Source: Streptomyces rubiginosohelvolus (GTDB lineage: Bacteria; Actinomycetota; Actinomycetes; Streptomycetales; Streptomycetaceae). Taken from it: a stretch of DNA of 64,000 nucleotides. The notes beneath the pieces were generated by a model that was not told the DNA's origin, made no database searches, and worked only from the letters and a program-made list of their open reading frames with translations. The stretch covers positions 62,001-126,000 of the forward strand of contig NZ_BMTW01000012.1 of NCBI RefSeq assembly GCF_014649875.1. Reading direction: 5' to 3'. This document shows, piece by piece, positions 1-8,492 of this stretch. Made by a program: the position numbers and the translations under genes. The number at the start of each line of letters is the position of its first letter. The first letter of the stretch is position 1.

Positions 1-205
1 GGTGTGAGCCGGGGGCGCGCACGGGTGGCCGACTCGCCGTCCACGTAAGGGAGTTCCTCCCAAGCGCCCGAAATGCACCGGGAACGAGCGGGGAACTTTC
101 GGCGTGCGCCTTACGTTTTCACCCAACCCCGGTCACGATGTCAGGCCCAGGGACTACGTTAAGCACGCATCGAGTAACACGCGGCGACGGCCTGGAGACA
201 CCACC

Positions 206-961
206 TTGAGCGATCCGTGCGAGACAACCGAGCACCACCTCGACCGACTCCTGCGACGCGCCCTGAACTCCTTCGACCTTCCCGACAGCACGGTCGACCG
301 CCTCGGCACGGCGCTCGCCCACAGCAGTTCGCTGCACTCGTCGCACCACAGCTCCGTGCTGCACCGCGAGACCTACCGTCACACGTATCTCCTCGCCGAC
401 GGCTCCGCCCTCACTCTGTGGGAGCTGGTGCACAGCGGCGGCCGGGACGTGCGGAGCCCGCGTCGGCACGAGCTGTACGACGACGAGGGCGACGCCCGTA
501 TCGCCGCGTCCCGGCTGGCCGGGAGCTTCTCCGACTCCCCGGCCTTCGGCGACGAGGGGATGCAGGAGGCGCCGGGGGACCTGGAGATGCTGACGGTCCT
601 GATGTCCGCCCCGCCGGCCCCGCTCCCCCGGACGTACGCCCCCGACAATTCCGCGGACCACGCCCGCCGGGTGCTGCGCCGTGCGGAGAACGCCGACCGG
701 CCGGGCGAGGAGAGGGCGCGGCTGCTTCGGGCCGCCTTCGCCCACCACATCACCCAGATCTTCGGGCGGCAGTGCGATGTCGACGGCCGGCCCGCCGGAT
801 TCACGCTCTACGAGCACGCGTTCCTGCTGCTGGACGGCAGCGAGACGAGCCTGTGGGAGGTCGAGCACACGGCCACGCCCGACGGCCGGCACATGTGCGA
901 GGTGTACGAGGACGAGCACACCGCCCGCGCGGCGATGGAGAGCCGCACCCGGATCTGCTGA
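206..961 (+). CDS. DUF6227 family protein
   Basis: Conserved Streptomyces protein of unknown function, 251 residues from a TTG start. The TTG at 206 was chosen because a GGAGA ribosome site lies about 8 bases upstream; an ATG at 104 is in frame but has no obvious site and adds a basic, unlikely N-terminus. The protein is two related halves. Each contains a 'hhLLDGS-TLWE' block (residues about 60-75 and 210-225), followed by a charged 'ELYDDEG' or 'EVYEDEH' block, which suggests an internal duplication. There is no signal peptide or membrane segment. It stands alone, and the next gene is convergent. The family assignment is from recognition; no function can be inferred. Confidence 0.75.
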   Translation: MSDPCETTEHHLDRLLRRALNSFDLPDSTVDRLGTALAHSSSLHSSHHSSVLHRETYRHTYLLADGSALTLWELVHSGGRDVRSPRRHELYDDEGDARIAASRLAGSFSDSPAFGDEGMQEAPGDLEMLTVLMSAPPAPLPRTYAPDNSADHARRVLRRAENADRPGEERARLLRAAFAHHITQIFGRQCDVDGRPAGFTLYEHAFLLLDGSETSLWEVEHTATPDGRHMCEVYEDEHTARAAMESRTRIC

Positions 962-1024
962 CCCGATCCGCCGGGGCCGCCCCCAAGGCCAGTGCCTCCG
1001 GGCCCGATTCCCCTGCCGCGCCGG

Positions 1025-2674
1025 TCAGTTCGCGTCAGCCTCCGTGTTCACGCCGTCCTCCCCGTGGGCGCGCGGCCGGGCGGGCAGCGCGAACATCACC
1101 AGGAAGATCGCCGAGAGCACCCCGGCCACCCACCACAGCGACTGCTGGAACGCGTCGACGAACGCCGGGCCGACCGCTTCGGGAGCCGGCCGGTCGCCGG
1201 TCGCGCCGAAGAAGACGACGGACACCAGACCGAGGCCGAGCGCCGTCCCCATCTGCTGCACGGTGTTGATCAGGCCGGACGCCGAACCGGCATGCTCCTT
1301 GGGCACTTCGGAGAGCACCATGTCGGTCAGCGGAGCCACGATCAGCCCCATCCCCGCGCCCATGACCACCAGCGGGACGGCCATCTGCCGGGAGCTGATG
1401 CCCATGCCGTACTGCTCGCTCTCCCAGAGGTAGGTCAGCAGCCCGGCGATCATGAGGAGCGCACCGGCCTGGAGGACCTTGCGGCCGAAGCGGGGCACCA
1501 GCTTCTGCACGGAGATTCCGGCGGCCACCGACACCGCGACGGAGAAGGGGATGCCCGTCACGCCGGCGCGCAGCACGCTCCAGCCGAGGCCCATCTGCAT
1601 GTAGAGGGTCCAGACCAGGAAGAAGATGCCGAGGCCGACGCCGAAGGTCAGCTGCACGGCGATGCCGGCGGCGAAGCTCTTCACCCGGAACAGGGACAGT
1701 TCGATCAGCGGCGAGCCATCGGTCAGGGCCTTCCGCCGCTGGTGGATCACCAGTGCCGCGAAGACGAACAGGCTGCCCACCATCGAGAGATGGCCCCAGA
1801 GCGGCCAGCCCAGCTCGTGTCCCCGGGTGAGCGGATAGATGAGCATCAGCATAGCCAGGGTGATCAGGGCGACGCCGGGCAGGTCGAGACGGACCGCCTT
1901 GGGGGCCCTGGACTCGGTGATGAACTTCGCGCCGAGGACCAGTCCGGCGATGCCGACGGGCAGGTTGATCAGGAAGATCGGCCGCCAGCCGAGCCCGAAG
2001 AGGTCCCACTCGGTGAGCAGGGCGCCCAGCAGCGGACCGGAGACCGCGCCGAGTCCGACGATCGCGCCGAAGAGGCCGAAGACCTTGCCGCGCTCGTGGG
2101 CCGGGAAGGTGGCGTGCACGATCGAGAGGACCTGGGGCACCATCAGGGCCGCTGTCGCGCCCTGGAGGATGCGGGCGGCGACCAGGATCTCGGGGGTGGG
2201 CGCCACGCCGCACAGGGCCGAGGCGAGCGTGAAGCCGCCGATGCCGATGAGGAAGAGCCGCTTGCGCCCGTAGATGTCGCCGAGCCGGCCGCCCGTGATC
2301 AGCCCGGCCGCGAACGCGAGCGCGTAACCGGCGGTGATCCACTGGATCGCGGAGACGGAGGCTCCGGTCTCGCGCGTGATGCTGGGGATCGCGATGTTGA
2401 CGATCGTGACGTCGACCAGGTCCATGAAGGCCGCGGTCATCACGATGGCGAGCGCGAACCAGCGACGCCGGTCGGCCGGGGCGGACGCGGGTGCGGCTGT
2501 GGCTGTGGCTGTGGCTGTGGCTGCGGGTGTACCCGGCGTCTTCATCGGTGCGCCCGGCGTCTTGACCGGTGCGACTGGCGTCGTCACCGATGCGACCTGC
2601 GTCTTCACCGTCGCGGGCGACGTGGGCGGTACGAGTTGTGAGGCCGCGGGCGGCGGCGGTGCGGAAGAAGGCAT
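1025..2674 (-). CDS. DHA2-family MFS drug exporter (14 TM)
   Basis: Proton-coupled inner-membrane exporter of the EmrB/QacA (DHA2) type, 549 residues and 14 predicted helices. TM1 begins near residue 70 with the typical MDLVDVTIVNIAIPSI segment, and motif A (GGRLGDIYGRKR) follows TM2-3. The first ~65 residues are an unusual low-complexity Pro/Thr/Ala/Val tail containing a TATATATA run made of GTGGCT-type hexamer repeats, so its length probably varies between strains. The gene is divergent from a WYL regulator 61 bases away and the short shared spacer holds a palindrome (2697-2713). Local control by that regulator is therefore likely (inference). The substrate is unknown. Confidence 0.88.
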   Translation of the reverse strand: MPSSAPPPPAASQLVPPTSPATVKTQVASVTTPVAPVKTPGAPMKTPGTPAATATATATAAPASAPADRRRWFALAIVMTAAFMDLVDVTIVNIAIPSITRETGASVSAIQWITAGYALAFAAGLITGGRLGDIYGRKRLFLIGIGGFTLASALCGVAPTPEILVAARILQGATAALMVPQVLSIVHATFPAHERGKVFGLFGAIVGLGAVSGPLLGALLTEWDLFGLGWRPIFLINLPVGIAGLVLGAKFITESRAPKAVRLDLPGVALITLAMLMLIYPLTRGHELGWPLWGHLSMVGSLFVFAALVIHQRRKALTDGSPLIELSLFRVKSFAAGIAVQLTFGVGLGIFFLVWTLYMQMGLGWSVLRAGVTGIPFSVAVSVAAGISVQKLVPRFGRKVLQAGALLMIAGLLTYLWESEQYGMGISSRQMAVPLVVMGAGMGLIVAPLTDMVLSEVPKEHAGSASGLINTVQQMGTALGLGLVSVVFFGATGDRPAPEAVGPAFVDAFQQSLWWVAGVLSAIFLVMFALPARPRAHGEDGVNTEADAN

Positions 2675-2696
2675 GGAGAGAACCTAGGCAGCCATT

Positions 2697-2713
2697 AGGT
2701 CAGATCATGACCT
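2697..2713. promoter_or_regulatory. Palindrome AGGTCA-N5-TGACCT, candidate operator
   Basis: Perfect 6-bp arms separated by 5 bases, in the 61-base spacer between the divergent MFS exporter and WYL regulator genes. It is probably the binding site through which the regulator controls both genes (inference). Confidence 0.5.
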
Positions 2714-2735
2714 GATTCTCCGTCATCCTGAAGCC

Positions 2736-3806
2736 ATGTCCGACACCCCGGCACGTCTGCTGAAGTTGCTGTCCCTCCTTCAGACCCCGCGCGAGTGGCC
2801 CGGCGGCGAACTGGCCGAACGGCTCGACGTCAGCCCGCGCACGATCCGCCGCGACATCGACCGGCTGCGCGACCTGGGCTACCCGGTCGAGGCCTCGCGC
2901 GGCTCGGTCGGCGGCTATCGCCTGGTCGCGGGCGCCGCCATGCCGCCCCTCCTGCTGGACGACGAGGAGGCGGTGGCCATCGCGGTGGGGCTGCGGGCCG
3001 GGGCGGGGCACGCGATCGAGGGCGTCGACGAGGCCTCCGTACGGGCGCTGGCGAAGCTGGAACAGGTGCTCCCCTCCCGGCTGCGGCACCGGGTCTCCGC
3101 GCTCCAGAACGCCACGGTGCCGCTGACCCGGGGCGACGGCTCCACCATCGACCCGCGGACCCTGACGACGCTGGCGTCCGCGGCCACCGGGCGGGAGCGG
3201 CTGAGGTTCGCGTACCGCAGCGGCGACGGCACCCGGACGAAGCGGCAGGTCGAGCCGTACCGGCTGGTGAGTACCGGGCAGCGCTGGTACCTGGTGGCGT
3301 ACGACCTCGGCCGGGAGGACTGGCGGACGTTCCGGGTGGACCGGGTCGGCGAGCCGTACGCGACCGGGGCCCGGTTCACTCCGAGGCCGCTGCCCGTCGA
3401 GGGCGCGGGGAGCGACACGGAGAGGGGGGATACCGGAAGCGGGGACGCGGCGAGGTTCCTGGCACGGTCGATGCGGCGGATGCAGCCGGAGCTGCGCCTC
3501 GACGTGTGGTTCGGCGCGCCGGCGGAGTTCGTGACGGCGCGGCTGCCCGCGCACCTCGGGGCGCCGGAGCCGGACGGGGAGGGCGGCTGCCGGCTGCGGG
3601 CCTCGTGCACCGACTCGCTGGAGTGGGTGGCGCTGCGGCTGGCGCTGGTGGACTGCGAGTTCTCCGTACAGGGGCCGCCGCAGCTGGTGGCGTACCTGGA
3701 GGGGCTGGGCGCCCGGCTGACCCGGGCCGCCGCCGGGGCTGCCGCGGAACCGCGTCAGGAGGCGGACCCGGAACCGCGACACGGGACCGGCCCGGAACAG
3801 GGATGA
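2736..3806 (+). CDS. YafY-type HTH/WYL-domain transcriptional regulator
   Basis: Cytoplasmic DNA-binding protein of 356 residues. An HTH_11/DeoR-like winged helix occupies residues 1-60 (LAERLDVSPRTIRRDIDRLR) and is followed by a short 'GGYRLVAG' wing. A WYL domain lies around residues 140-215 (TLASAATGRERLRFAYRSG, then GQRWYLVAYDL). A WCX-like C-terminal extension follows. WYL domains sense ligands, often nucleic-acid or small-molecule signals. The protein ends in a variable Glu/Pro-rich tail. It is divergently transcribed from an MFS exporter, with a palindrome between them, so it is most likely the exporter's local regulator (inference). Length and domain order are normal for the family. 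Confidence 0.88.
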   Translation: MSDTPARLLKLLSLLQTPREWPGGELAERLDVSPRTIRRDIDRLRDLGYPVEASRGSVGGYRLVAGAAMPPLLLDDEEAVAIAVGLRAGAGHAIEGVDEASVRALAKLEQVLPSRLRHRVSALQNATVPLTRGDGSTIDPRTLTTLASAATGRERLRFAYRSGDGTRTKRQVEPYRLVSTGQRWYLVAYDLGREDWRTFRVDRVGEPYATGARFTPRPLPVEGAGSDTERGDTGSGDAARFLARSMRRMQPELRLDVWFGAPAEFVTARLPAHLGAPEPDGEGGCRLRASCTDSLEWVALRLALVDCEFSVQGPPQLVAYLEGLGARLTRAAAGAAAEPRQEADPEPRHGTGPEQG

Positions 3807-3840
3807 GCCCCGACGCCGGGGGGGTGGGCGCCGGGGCTCA
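3804..3840. terminator. Bidirectional terminator hairpin
   Basis: TGAGCCCCG pairs perfectly with CGGGGCTCA, and further ACGCC/GGCGC pairing lies inside. The left arm starts with the stop codon of the WYL regulator. It lies between convergent genes. Confidence 0.65.
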
Positions 3841-3847
3841 GCTCGTG

Positions 3848-3866
3848 GACCGGTGGAAAACCGGTC
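3848..3866. terminator. Second hairpin between convergent genes
   Basis: GACCGGT-GGAAA-ACCGGTC, a perfect 7-bp stem with a 5-base loop, immediately after the larger hairpin and before the 3' end of hrdD. Probably terminates the leftward sigma-factor transcript. Confidence 0.5.
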
Positions 3867-3936
3867 GGGTGACCGGAATGACCCGGTCGGTCGGCCGGTG
3901 CGAACCGGCTTGATGGGGAGATTACGGGTTATTGGC

Positions 3937-4938
3937 TCACGCCGCAGCGTCAAAGCCCGTGTCGTGAGCCATTCGCTTCAATTCGAGCAGTGCGTGCTTC
4001 TCTATCTGCCGGATCCGCTCCCGCGTGAGGCCGTGCTGCTTGCCCACTTCGGTCAAGGTCCGCTCGCGCCCGTCCTCGATGCCGTACCGCATCTTGATGA
4101 TCGAGGCGGTCCTGTTGTCGAGCTTGCCGATGAGGTCCTCCAGCTCCTCGCTGCGGAGCAGGGTCATCACCGACTGCTCGGGCGAGACGGCGGAGGTGTC
4201 CTCCAGCAGGTCGCCGAACTGGGTGTCGCCGTCGTCGTCCACGGACATGTTGAGGCTGACCGGGTCGCGGGCCCAGTCCAGGACGTTGCCGACACGCTCG
4301 GCGTTGGAGTCGAGCTCGGCGGCGATCTCCGCGTGCTCCGGGTCGCGCCCGTGCTCGCGGTTGAACTCGCGCTGGACCCGGCGGATCCGGCCGAGCTCCT
4401 CCACCAGGTGGACGGGGAGCCGGATCGTGCGGGACTGGTCGGCGATGGACCGGGTGATGGCCTGCCGGATCCACCAGGTGGCGTACGTGGAGAACTTGAA
4501 GCCCTTGGCGTAGTCGAACTTCTCGACCGCGCGCACCAGGCCGGCGTTGCCCTCCTGGATCAGGTCGAGCAGAGGGAGCCCCGCGCGCGGGTAGCGGCGG
4601 GCCACGGCGACGACGAGCCGGAGGTTGGAACGGATGAATATGTCCTTGGCGCGCTCGCCGTCGGCGACCAGCGCCTCCAGCTCCTCACGCTTCGCGTCAC
4701 CGGCTTCGCTCTCCACCTCGCCGTCGAGGATCTGCTGGGCGTAGACGCCCGCCTCGATGGTCTGGGAGAGGTCGACTTCCTTGGCGGCGTCGAGCAGCGG
4801 TGTGCGGGCGATCTCGTCCAGGTACATGCCGACCAGGTCGCGATCGGCGATCTCCCCGCCCACGGCGCGAACACTGCTTGCCCGGTCGGTCTCACCGGAG
4901 GCGGTGGACTTACGACGGGCGACGGCACGGGTTGCCAT
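3937..4938 (-). CDS. hrdD: RNA polymerase principal-like sigma factor HrdD
   Basis: Group 2 sigma-70 factor of 333 residues that directs core RNA polymerase to a subset of promoters. The start MATRAVARRK matches HrdD as I recall it and has an AAGGGAG ribosome site. Region 1.2 (DRDLVGMYLDEIARTPLL), region 2 (RSNLRLVVAVARRY, then KGFKFSTYATWWIRQAITR), region 3 and region 4.2 (LTRERIRQIEKHALLELK) are complete, and the C-terminus ends in GFDAAA. The long N-terminal region of the vegetative HrdB is absent, as expected for HrdD. A SigR-type promoter lies upstream (4999-5026), which agrees with the known thiol-stress control of hrdD in S. coelicolor. Confidence 0.95.
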   Translation of the reverse strand: MATRAVARRKSTASGETDRASSVRAVGGEIADRDLVGMYLDEIARTPLLDAAKEVDLSQTIEAGVYAQQILDGEVESEAGDAKREELEALVADGERAKDIFIRSNLRLVVAVARRYPRAGLPLLDLIQEGNAGLVRAVEKFDYAKGFKFSTYATWWIRQAITRSIADQSRTIRLPVHLVEELGRIRRVQREFNREHGRDPEHAEIAAELDSNAERVGNVLDWARDPVSLNMSVDDDGDTQFGDLLEDTSAVSPEQSVMTLLRSEELEDLIGKLDNRTASIIKMRYGIEDGRERTLTEVGKQHGLTRERIRQIEKHALLELKRMAHDTGFDAAA

Positions 4939-4964
4939 GCGTGCTCCCTTGCTGAGTAGGTCGC

Positions 4965-4982
4965 GACACCCTTTCGGGTGCC
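4965..4982 (-). other. Leader hairpin upstream of hrdD
   Basis: GACACCC-TTTC-GGGTGCC forms a 7-bp stem with one G-T pair in the 5' untranslated leader, about 27 bases before the hrdD start codon. It may affect translation or mRNA stability; function unknown. Confidence 0.3.
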
Positions 4983-4998
4983 CTGCATCCGATGGAAA

Positions 4999-5026
4999 CA
5001 ACGACTGGAATCCGGACAGAATTCCC
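4999..5026 (-). promoter_or_regulatory. SigR-type promoter of hrdD (GGGAAT-N18-GTTG)
   Basis: Read leftward, GGGAAT (5026-5021) is followed by exactly 18 bases and then GTTG (5002-4999). This is the consensus spacing for the thiol-oxidative-stress sigma factor SigR. It would start transcription about 50 bases before the hrdD start. The rest of the 385-base gap 4939-5323 shows no gene I can support. Confidence 0.75.
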
Positions 5027-5323
5027 ATGCGGCACATTCATTTTCGTGATCATGCAGTACCCTGTCCCGCTCCGACCGCCGGGCACCGCTTCCGGATCCC
5101 ATCGGACGCGCAGGTCAGAGGCGGTGCGGAGGGGCTCCGGCTCCTTGTCGGCGCCCTTGCCGACTCTTCGGCCGGGTACCCGGATTCGGCGCGTCCACCC
5201 GATGCGCCCTGATCCCGCCCGCGAACCCCCCGTACCCACCCCGGGAGACGGCTGCGGTGGCGTTCGGGTTGCTCAGGTGCGTCCGCGACGGGAAGAGCCG
5301 GTCAGGCCCCGACACGTACGGGG

Positions 5324-6106
5324 TCAGCCGAACTGCACCGACCGCTTCGCCAGTCCCATCCAGAAGCCGTCGATCACGCTCCGGCCCCGGTCCAGCTCGT
5401 CCTCGGCCGCGCCCAGCGTCACGAACAGCGGCGCGAAGTGCTCGGTGCGCGGGTGGGCGAGCTTTCCGGCCGGGGACGTGTGCTCGAAGTCGATCAGCGC
5501 GTCGATGTCCTGGGCCCGCAGCGCGCGGTCGCCCCAGTCGTCGAACTCCGCCGACCAGCCGGGCACCCCGCCGCCCTGGTGGCGCAGGGCGGCCAGGTTG
5601 TGGGTGAAGAAGCCACTGCCGACGATCAGCACGCCCTCGTCGCGCAGAGGCGCGAGCTTGCGCCCGACGGCCATCAGCTTCTGCGGGTCGAGGGTCGGCA
5701 GGGAGATCTGGAGTACGGGGATGCCGGCGTCCGGGAACATCTCCACCAGCGGGACGTACGCCCCGTGGTCCAGGCCCCGGTCCGGGATGTCCTGGACCGG
5801 CGTACCGGCGCCGCGCAGCAGCTTCCGGACGCTGTCGGCGAGACCGGGCGCGCCGGGGGCCTCGTACCGCACCCCGTAGTAGTGCTCGGGGAAGCCCCAG
5901 AAGTCGTACACGAGCGGCACGGTCTCGGTTGCCCCCAGGGCGAGCGGGGCCTCCTCCCAGTGGGCGGAGACCATCAGGATCGCGCGGGGGCGGGGCAGGC
6001 CCGCGGACCAGGCGGCGAGTTCGCCGGGCCAGACGGGGTCGTCGGCCAGGGGCGGCGCGCCGTGCGAGAGGTAGAGGGCGGGCATGCGCTCCGCGGTGGC
6101 TGTCAT
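5324..6106 (-). CDS. DODA-type (LigB-like) extradiol dioxygenase
   Basis: Class III ring-cleavage dioxygenase of the 4,5-DOPA-dioxygenase-like group, 260 residues. These are non-heme metal enzymes that open catechol-type rings; many bacterial members have unknown substrates. Metal and catalytic histidines are visible in the family positions: LSHGAPP near the N-terminus, SAHWEE, LDHGAYVPL and GSGFFTHNL. The start at 6106 was chosen for its GGGGAG ribosome site; a start 22 codons upstream has none. It is divergent from a MarR regulator, with TTGAA palindromes in the 268-base spacer, suggesting control by an aromatic or quinone signal (inference). Confidence 0.85.
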   Translation of the reverse strand: MTATAERMPALYLSHGAPPLADDPVWPGELAAWSAGLPRPRAILMVSAHWEEAPLALGATETVPLVYDFWGFPEHYYGVRYEAPGAPGLADSVRKLLRGAGTPVQDIPDRGLDHGAYVPLVEMFPDAGIPVLQISLPTLDPQKLMAVGRKLAPLRDEGVLIVGSGFFTHNLAALRHQGGGVPGWSAEFDDWGDRALRAQDIDALIDFEHTSPAGKLAHPRTEHFAPLFVTLGAAEDELDRGRSVIDGFWMGLAKRSVQFG

Positions 6107-6302
6107 GGCACTCCCCATCCACTGGGCGCCGGATCCCGGGCGGCCGGGCGCCGCGCTGGGCGTCCGGGTCACCGGATCCGGTCACGAGTTCGTCAGAGCG
6201 GTAGTTCCCCGAGGTCATCCGAGGGATGGTTGTGCAGGGGTCCTACGGAATACCGCGGGATCTCCCCCTCGGATCCCCCGCGGGGACCTCCCGGGAAGGC
6301 TT

Positions 6303-6316
6303 CTTGAAACTTCAAG
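6303..6316. promoter_or_regulatory. Palindrome CTTGAA-AC-TTCAAG, candidate MarR operator
   Basis: Perfect 6-bp arms with a 2-base centre in the spacer between the dioxygenase and the MarR gene. The size and AT-rich TTGAA arms are typical of MarR-family operators (inference). Confidence 0.55.
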
Positions 6317-6347
6317 ATCCTACCTGTGGAGACCTTAGCTCTATCTA

Positions 6348-6361
6348 GTTCAACTTTCAAG
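6348..6361. promoter_or_regulatory. Second TTGAA/TTCAA element near MarR start
   Basis: GTTCAACTTTCAAG shares the TTGAA/TTCAA half-sites of the palindrome 32 bases upstream and lies only 14-27 bases before the MarR start codon. Binding here would block its own transcription or translation. Confidence 0.4.
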
Positions 6362-6374
6362 AAAAGGTCGTACA

Positions 6375-6887
6375 GTGGAGTCCATGACCACGGCATCCAC
6401 CAGCGCACCGCGTTGGCTCACCGACGAGGAGCAGCGCGTCTGGCGCGCCTATCTGCATGCCACCACGCTGCTGGAGGATCACTTCGACCGCCAGTTGCAG
6501 CGCGACGCCGGTATGCCGCACACCTATTACGGGCTGCTCGTCCAGCTCTCGCAGGCCCCCCGCCGCCGGATGCGGATGACGGAGCTGGCCCGTAACGCGA
6601 AGATCACCCGCTCCCGGCTCTCGCACGCCATCGCCCGGCTGGAGAAGAACGGCTGGGTCCGCCGTGAGGACTGCCCCTCCGACAAGCGCGGCCAGAACGC
6701 GGTGCTCACGGACGACGGCCTCGACATGCTGCGCCGCTCGGCGCCGGGCCATGTCGAGGCCGTACGGCAGGCGATGTTCGACCGGCTCACGGACGAGCAG
6801 GTGAAAAGCCTCGGGGAGATCATGCGGACGCTCGCCACCGGTCTGGAACCGGAGGGCACGGACGCGGATCTGCCCTGGCTCCGCTGA
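6375..6887 (+). CDS. MarR-family transcriptional regulator
   Basis: Winged-helix regulator of 170 residues from a GTG start with an AAAGG site 7 bases upstream; an ATG at 6384 is the alternative and gives 167 residues. The winged HTH spans residues about 60-115 (MTELARNAKITRSRLSHAIARLEKNGWVRRE), followed by the characteristic DKRGQNAVLTDDG wing. N- and C-terminal helices should form the dimer. The divergent gene is a dioxygenase and the convergent downstream gene is an MFS exporter. Two TTGAA-type palindromes lie just upstream. MarR proteins of this arrangement commonly sense phenolics; the ligand here is not known. Confidence 0.88.
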   Translation: MESMTTASTSAPRWLTDEEQRVWRAYLHATTLLEDHFDRQLQRDAGMPHTYYGLLVQLSQAPRRRMRMTELARNAKITRSRLSHAIARLEKNGWVRREDCPSDKRGQNAVLTDDGLDMLRRSAPGHVEAVRQAMFDRLTDEQVKSLGEIMRTLATGLEPEGTDADLPWLR

Positions 6888-6907
6888 GCGGAGCCAGGGC
6901 AGATCCG
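6865..6907. terminator. 20-bp perfect inverted repeat with the stop codon in its loop
   Basis: Arms 6865-6884 and 6888-6907 are perfect complements for 20 bp, and the 3-base loop is the TGA stop of the MarR gene. It probably terminates MarR transcription, and the ribosome's arrival at the stop codon would melt the stem. Confidence 0.7.
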
Positions 6908-6920
6908 GGCAGATCAGGGG

Positions 6921-6941
6921 CCGGTCCTCGTCAAGGACCGG
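6921..6941. terminator. Hairpin between convergent MarR and MFS genes
   Basis: CCGGTCCT-CGTCA-AGGACCGG, a perfect 8-bp stem with a 5-base loop, just past the 3' end of the leftward MFS gene. Confidence 0.55.
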
Positions 6942-6950
6942 TCGCCGTCG

Positions 6951-8492
6951 TCAGTGGGCGACCACCGGGATCCTGAACTCCTCTTCGGCGCCCGCCTCGG
7001 ACGCGCTCTCCGTGCCGCCCGACCCCGTTCCGGGGCGGCCGGTGTTGATGAGGGCGATCGCGATGGCGGCCGCGGCGACGAGGATGCCGACCGCCCACCA
7101 GATCGCGGAGGCGAAACCGCTGACCATGGCCTGGAGCTCCAGGAGCTTCGGGTCCGTGGCGCGGGCCGCGTGATCGGCGACGTACGCGGTGGTGGCGCTC
7201 GCGGCGATGGTGTTCAGCAGAGCGGTGCCGATGGCGCCGCCGACCTGCTGCGAGGTGTTGACCATCGCGGAGGCCACACCCGCGTCACGCGGCTCGATGC
7301 CGTGCGTGGCCAGGGACATCGCCGGCATGAACGCCGTACCCATACCGAGGCCGAGCAGCAGCATGCCGGGCAGGATGACGGCCGCGTAGCTGGTGTTCAG
7401 GTCCAGCTGGGTCAGGAACAGCATGCCGACCGCGGCGACCAGGAAGCCCGGGCCCATGAGCAGGCGCGGCGGGACCCGGGTCATCAGCCGGGTGCCGATC
7501 TGGGTGGAGCCGGTGATCATGCCCGCGATCATCGGGAGGAACGCGAAGCCGGTCTTGACCGGGGAGTAGCCCTTCACGACCTGGAGGTAGTAGGTCAGGA
7601 AGAGGAACAGCCCGAACATCGCGATGATGGCGAGACCCAGCGAGAGGTAGACCCCACCGCGGTTGCGCTCGGTGAGGACGCGCAGCGGCAGCAGCGGCGA
7701 CTTCACGCGCGCTTCGGTCACGACGAAGGCCAGCAGCAGCACGGCGGCGGCGATGAACATCGAGACGGTCAGGGCGTCCGACCAGCCGGCCGACTCGGCG
7801 CGGGTGAAGCCGTAGACCAGGGCGACCAGGCCGAGGGTGGAGAGCACGACGCCGGGGATGTCGAGCGGTGCGCGGTTGCGGGTGCCGGAGGGCTCACGGA
7901 TCACGAAGTACGCGCCCACGGCGGCGACGATGGCGAACGGGATGTTGACGAAGAACGTCCAGCGCCAGTTCAGGTACTCGGTGAGGAAGCCGCCGAGGAT
8001 CAGCCCGACCGCGCCACCGCCACCGGCGATGGCCCCGTAGATGCCGAACGCCTTGGCGCGCTCCTTGGCGTCGGTGAACATCACGGCGAGCAGGGAGAGC
8101 GCGGCCGGGGCGAGCAGGGCGCCGAAGACACCCTGGAGGGCCCGGGAGCCGAACATCATCGCCTCGTTCTGGGCGGCCCCGCCGAGCGCGGAGGCCAGCG
8201 CGAAGCCGATCAGGCCGACGACGAAGGTGCGCTTACGGCCCCAGAGGTCGGCGATCCGGCCGCCGAAGAGGAGGAGACCGCCGAAGGCGAGGGCGTAGGC
8301 GGTGATGACCCACTGCTTGTTGCCGTCGGAGATGCCGAGGTCGGTCTGGGCCGAGGGCAGCGCGATGTTCACGATGGTCGCGTCGAGGACGACCATCAAC
8401 TGGGCGAGGGCGATGAAGGCGAGGGCTTTCCAGCGGCTCGGATCGGGAAGGGCGGTGTCGGCTGTTCTGGACAGATCGGCCGTTTTTGACAT
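6951..8492 (-). CDS. DHA2-family MFS exporter
   Basis: Drug:H+ antiporter of the EmrB/QacA type with 14 predicted transmembrane helices, 513 residues. TM1 has the family segment LMVVLDATIVNIALPSAQ and motif A is GGRIADLWGRKRTFVVG. The ATG at 8492 was chosen because AGGTGG lies 8 bases before it; an in-frame GTG at 8504 is the alternative. The gene lies downstream of and in the same direction as a TetR regulator (198-base gap) and converges on a MarR gene. TetR control is the more likely given the arrangement (inference). Substrate unknown. Confidence 0.9.
   Translation of the reverse strand: MSKTADLSRTADTALPDPSRWKALAFIALAQLMVVLDATIVNIALPSAQTDLGISDGNKQWVITAYALAFGGLLLFGGRIADLWGRKRTFVVGLIGFALASALGGAAQNEAMMFGSRALQGVFGALLAPAALSLLAVMFTDAKERAKAFGIYGAIAGGGGAVGLILGGFLTEYLNWRWTFFVNIPFAIVAAVGAYFVIREPSGTRNRAPLDIPGVVLSTLGLVALVYGFTRAESAGWSDALTVSMFIAAAVLLLAFVVTEARVKSPLLPLRVLTERNRGGVYLSLGLAIIAMFGLFLFLTYYLQVVKGYSPVKTGFAFLPMIAGMITGSTQIGTRLMTRVPPRLLMGPGFLVAAVGMLFLTQLDLNTSYAAVILPGMLLLGLGMGTAFMPAMSLATHGIEPRDAGVASAMVNTSQQVGGAIGTALLNTIAASATTAYVADHAARATDPKLLELQAMVSGFASAIWWAVGILVAAAAIAIALINTGRPGTGSGGTESASEAGAEEEFRIPVVAH

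Noticed and set aside
1..44. Possible leftward gene starting at a GTG at 44 with GGAGG upstream and running off the window edge
   Set aside because: Only 14 codons are visible and the ribosome-site spacing (11 bases) is long; too little to support a feature.
119..919. Long leftward frame opposite the DUF6227 gene
   Set aside because: Shadow frame from high third-position GC; no domain and no ribosome site.
992..2641. Rightward 549-codon frame opposite the first MFS gene
   Set aside because: Antisense shadow; its protein is a Gln/His/Asp-rich string typical of reversed membrane genes.
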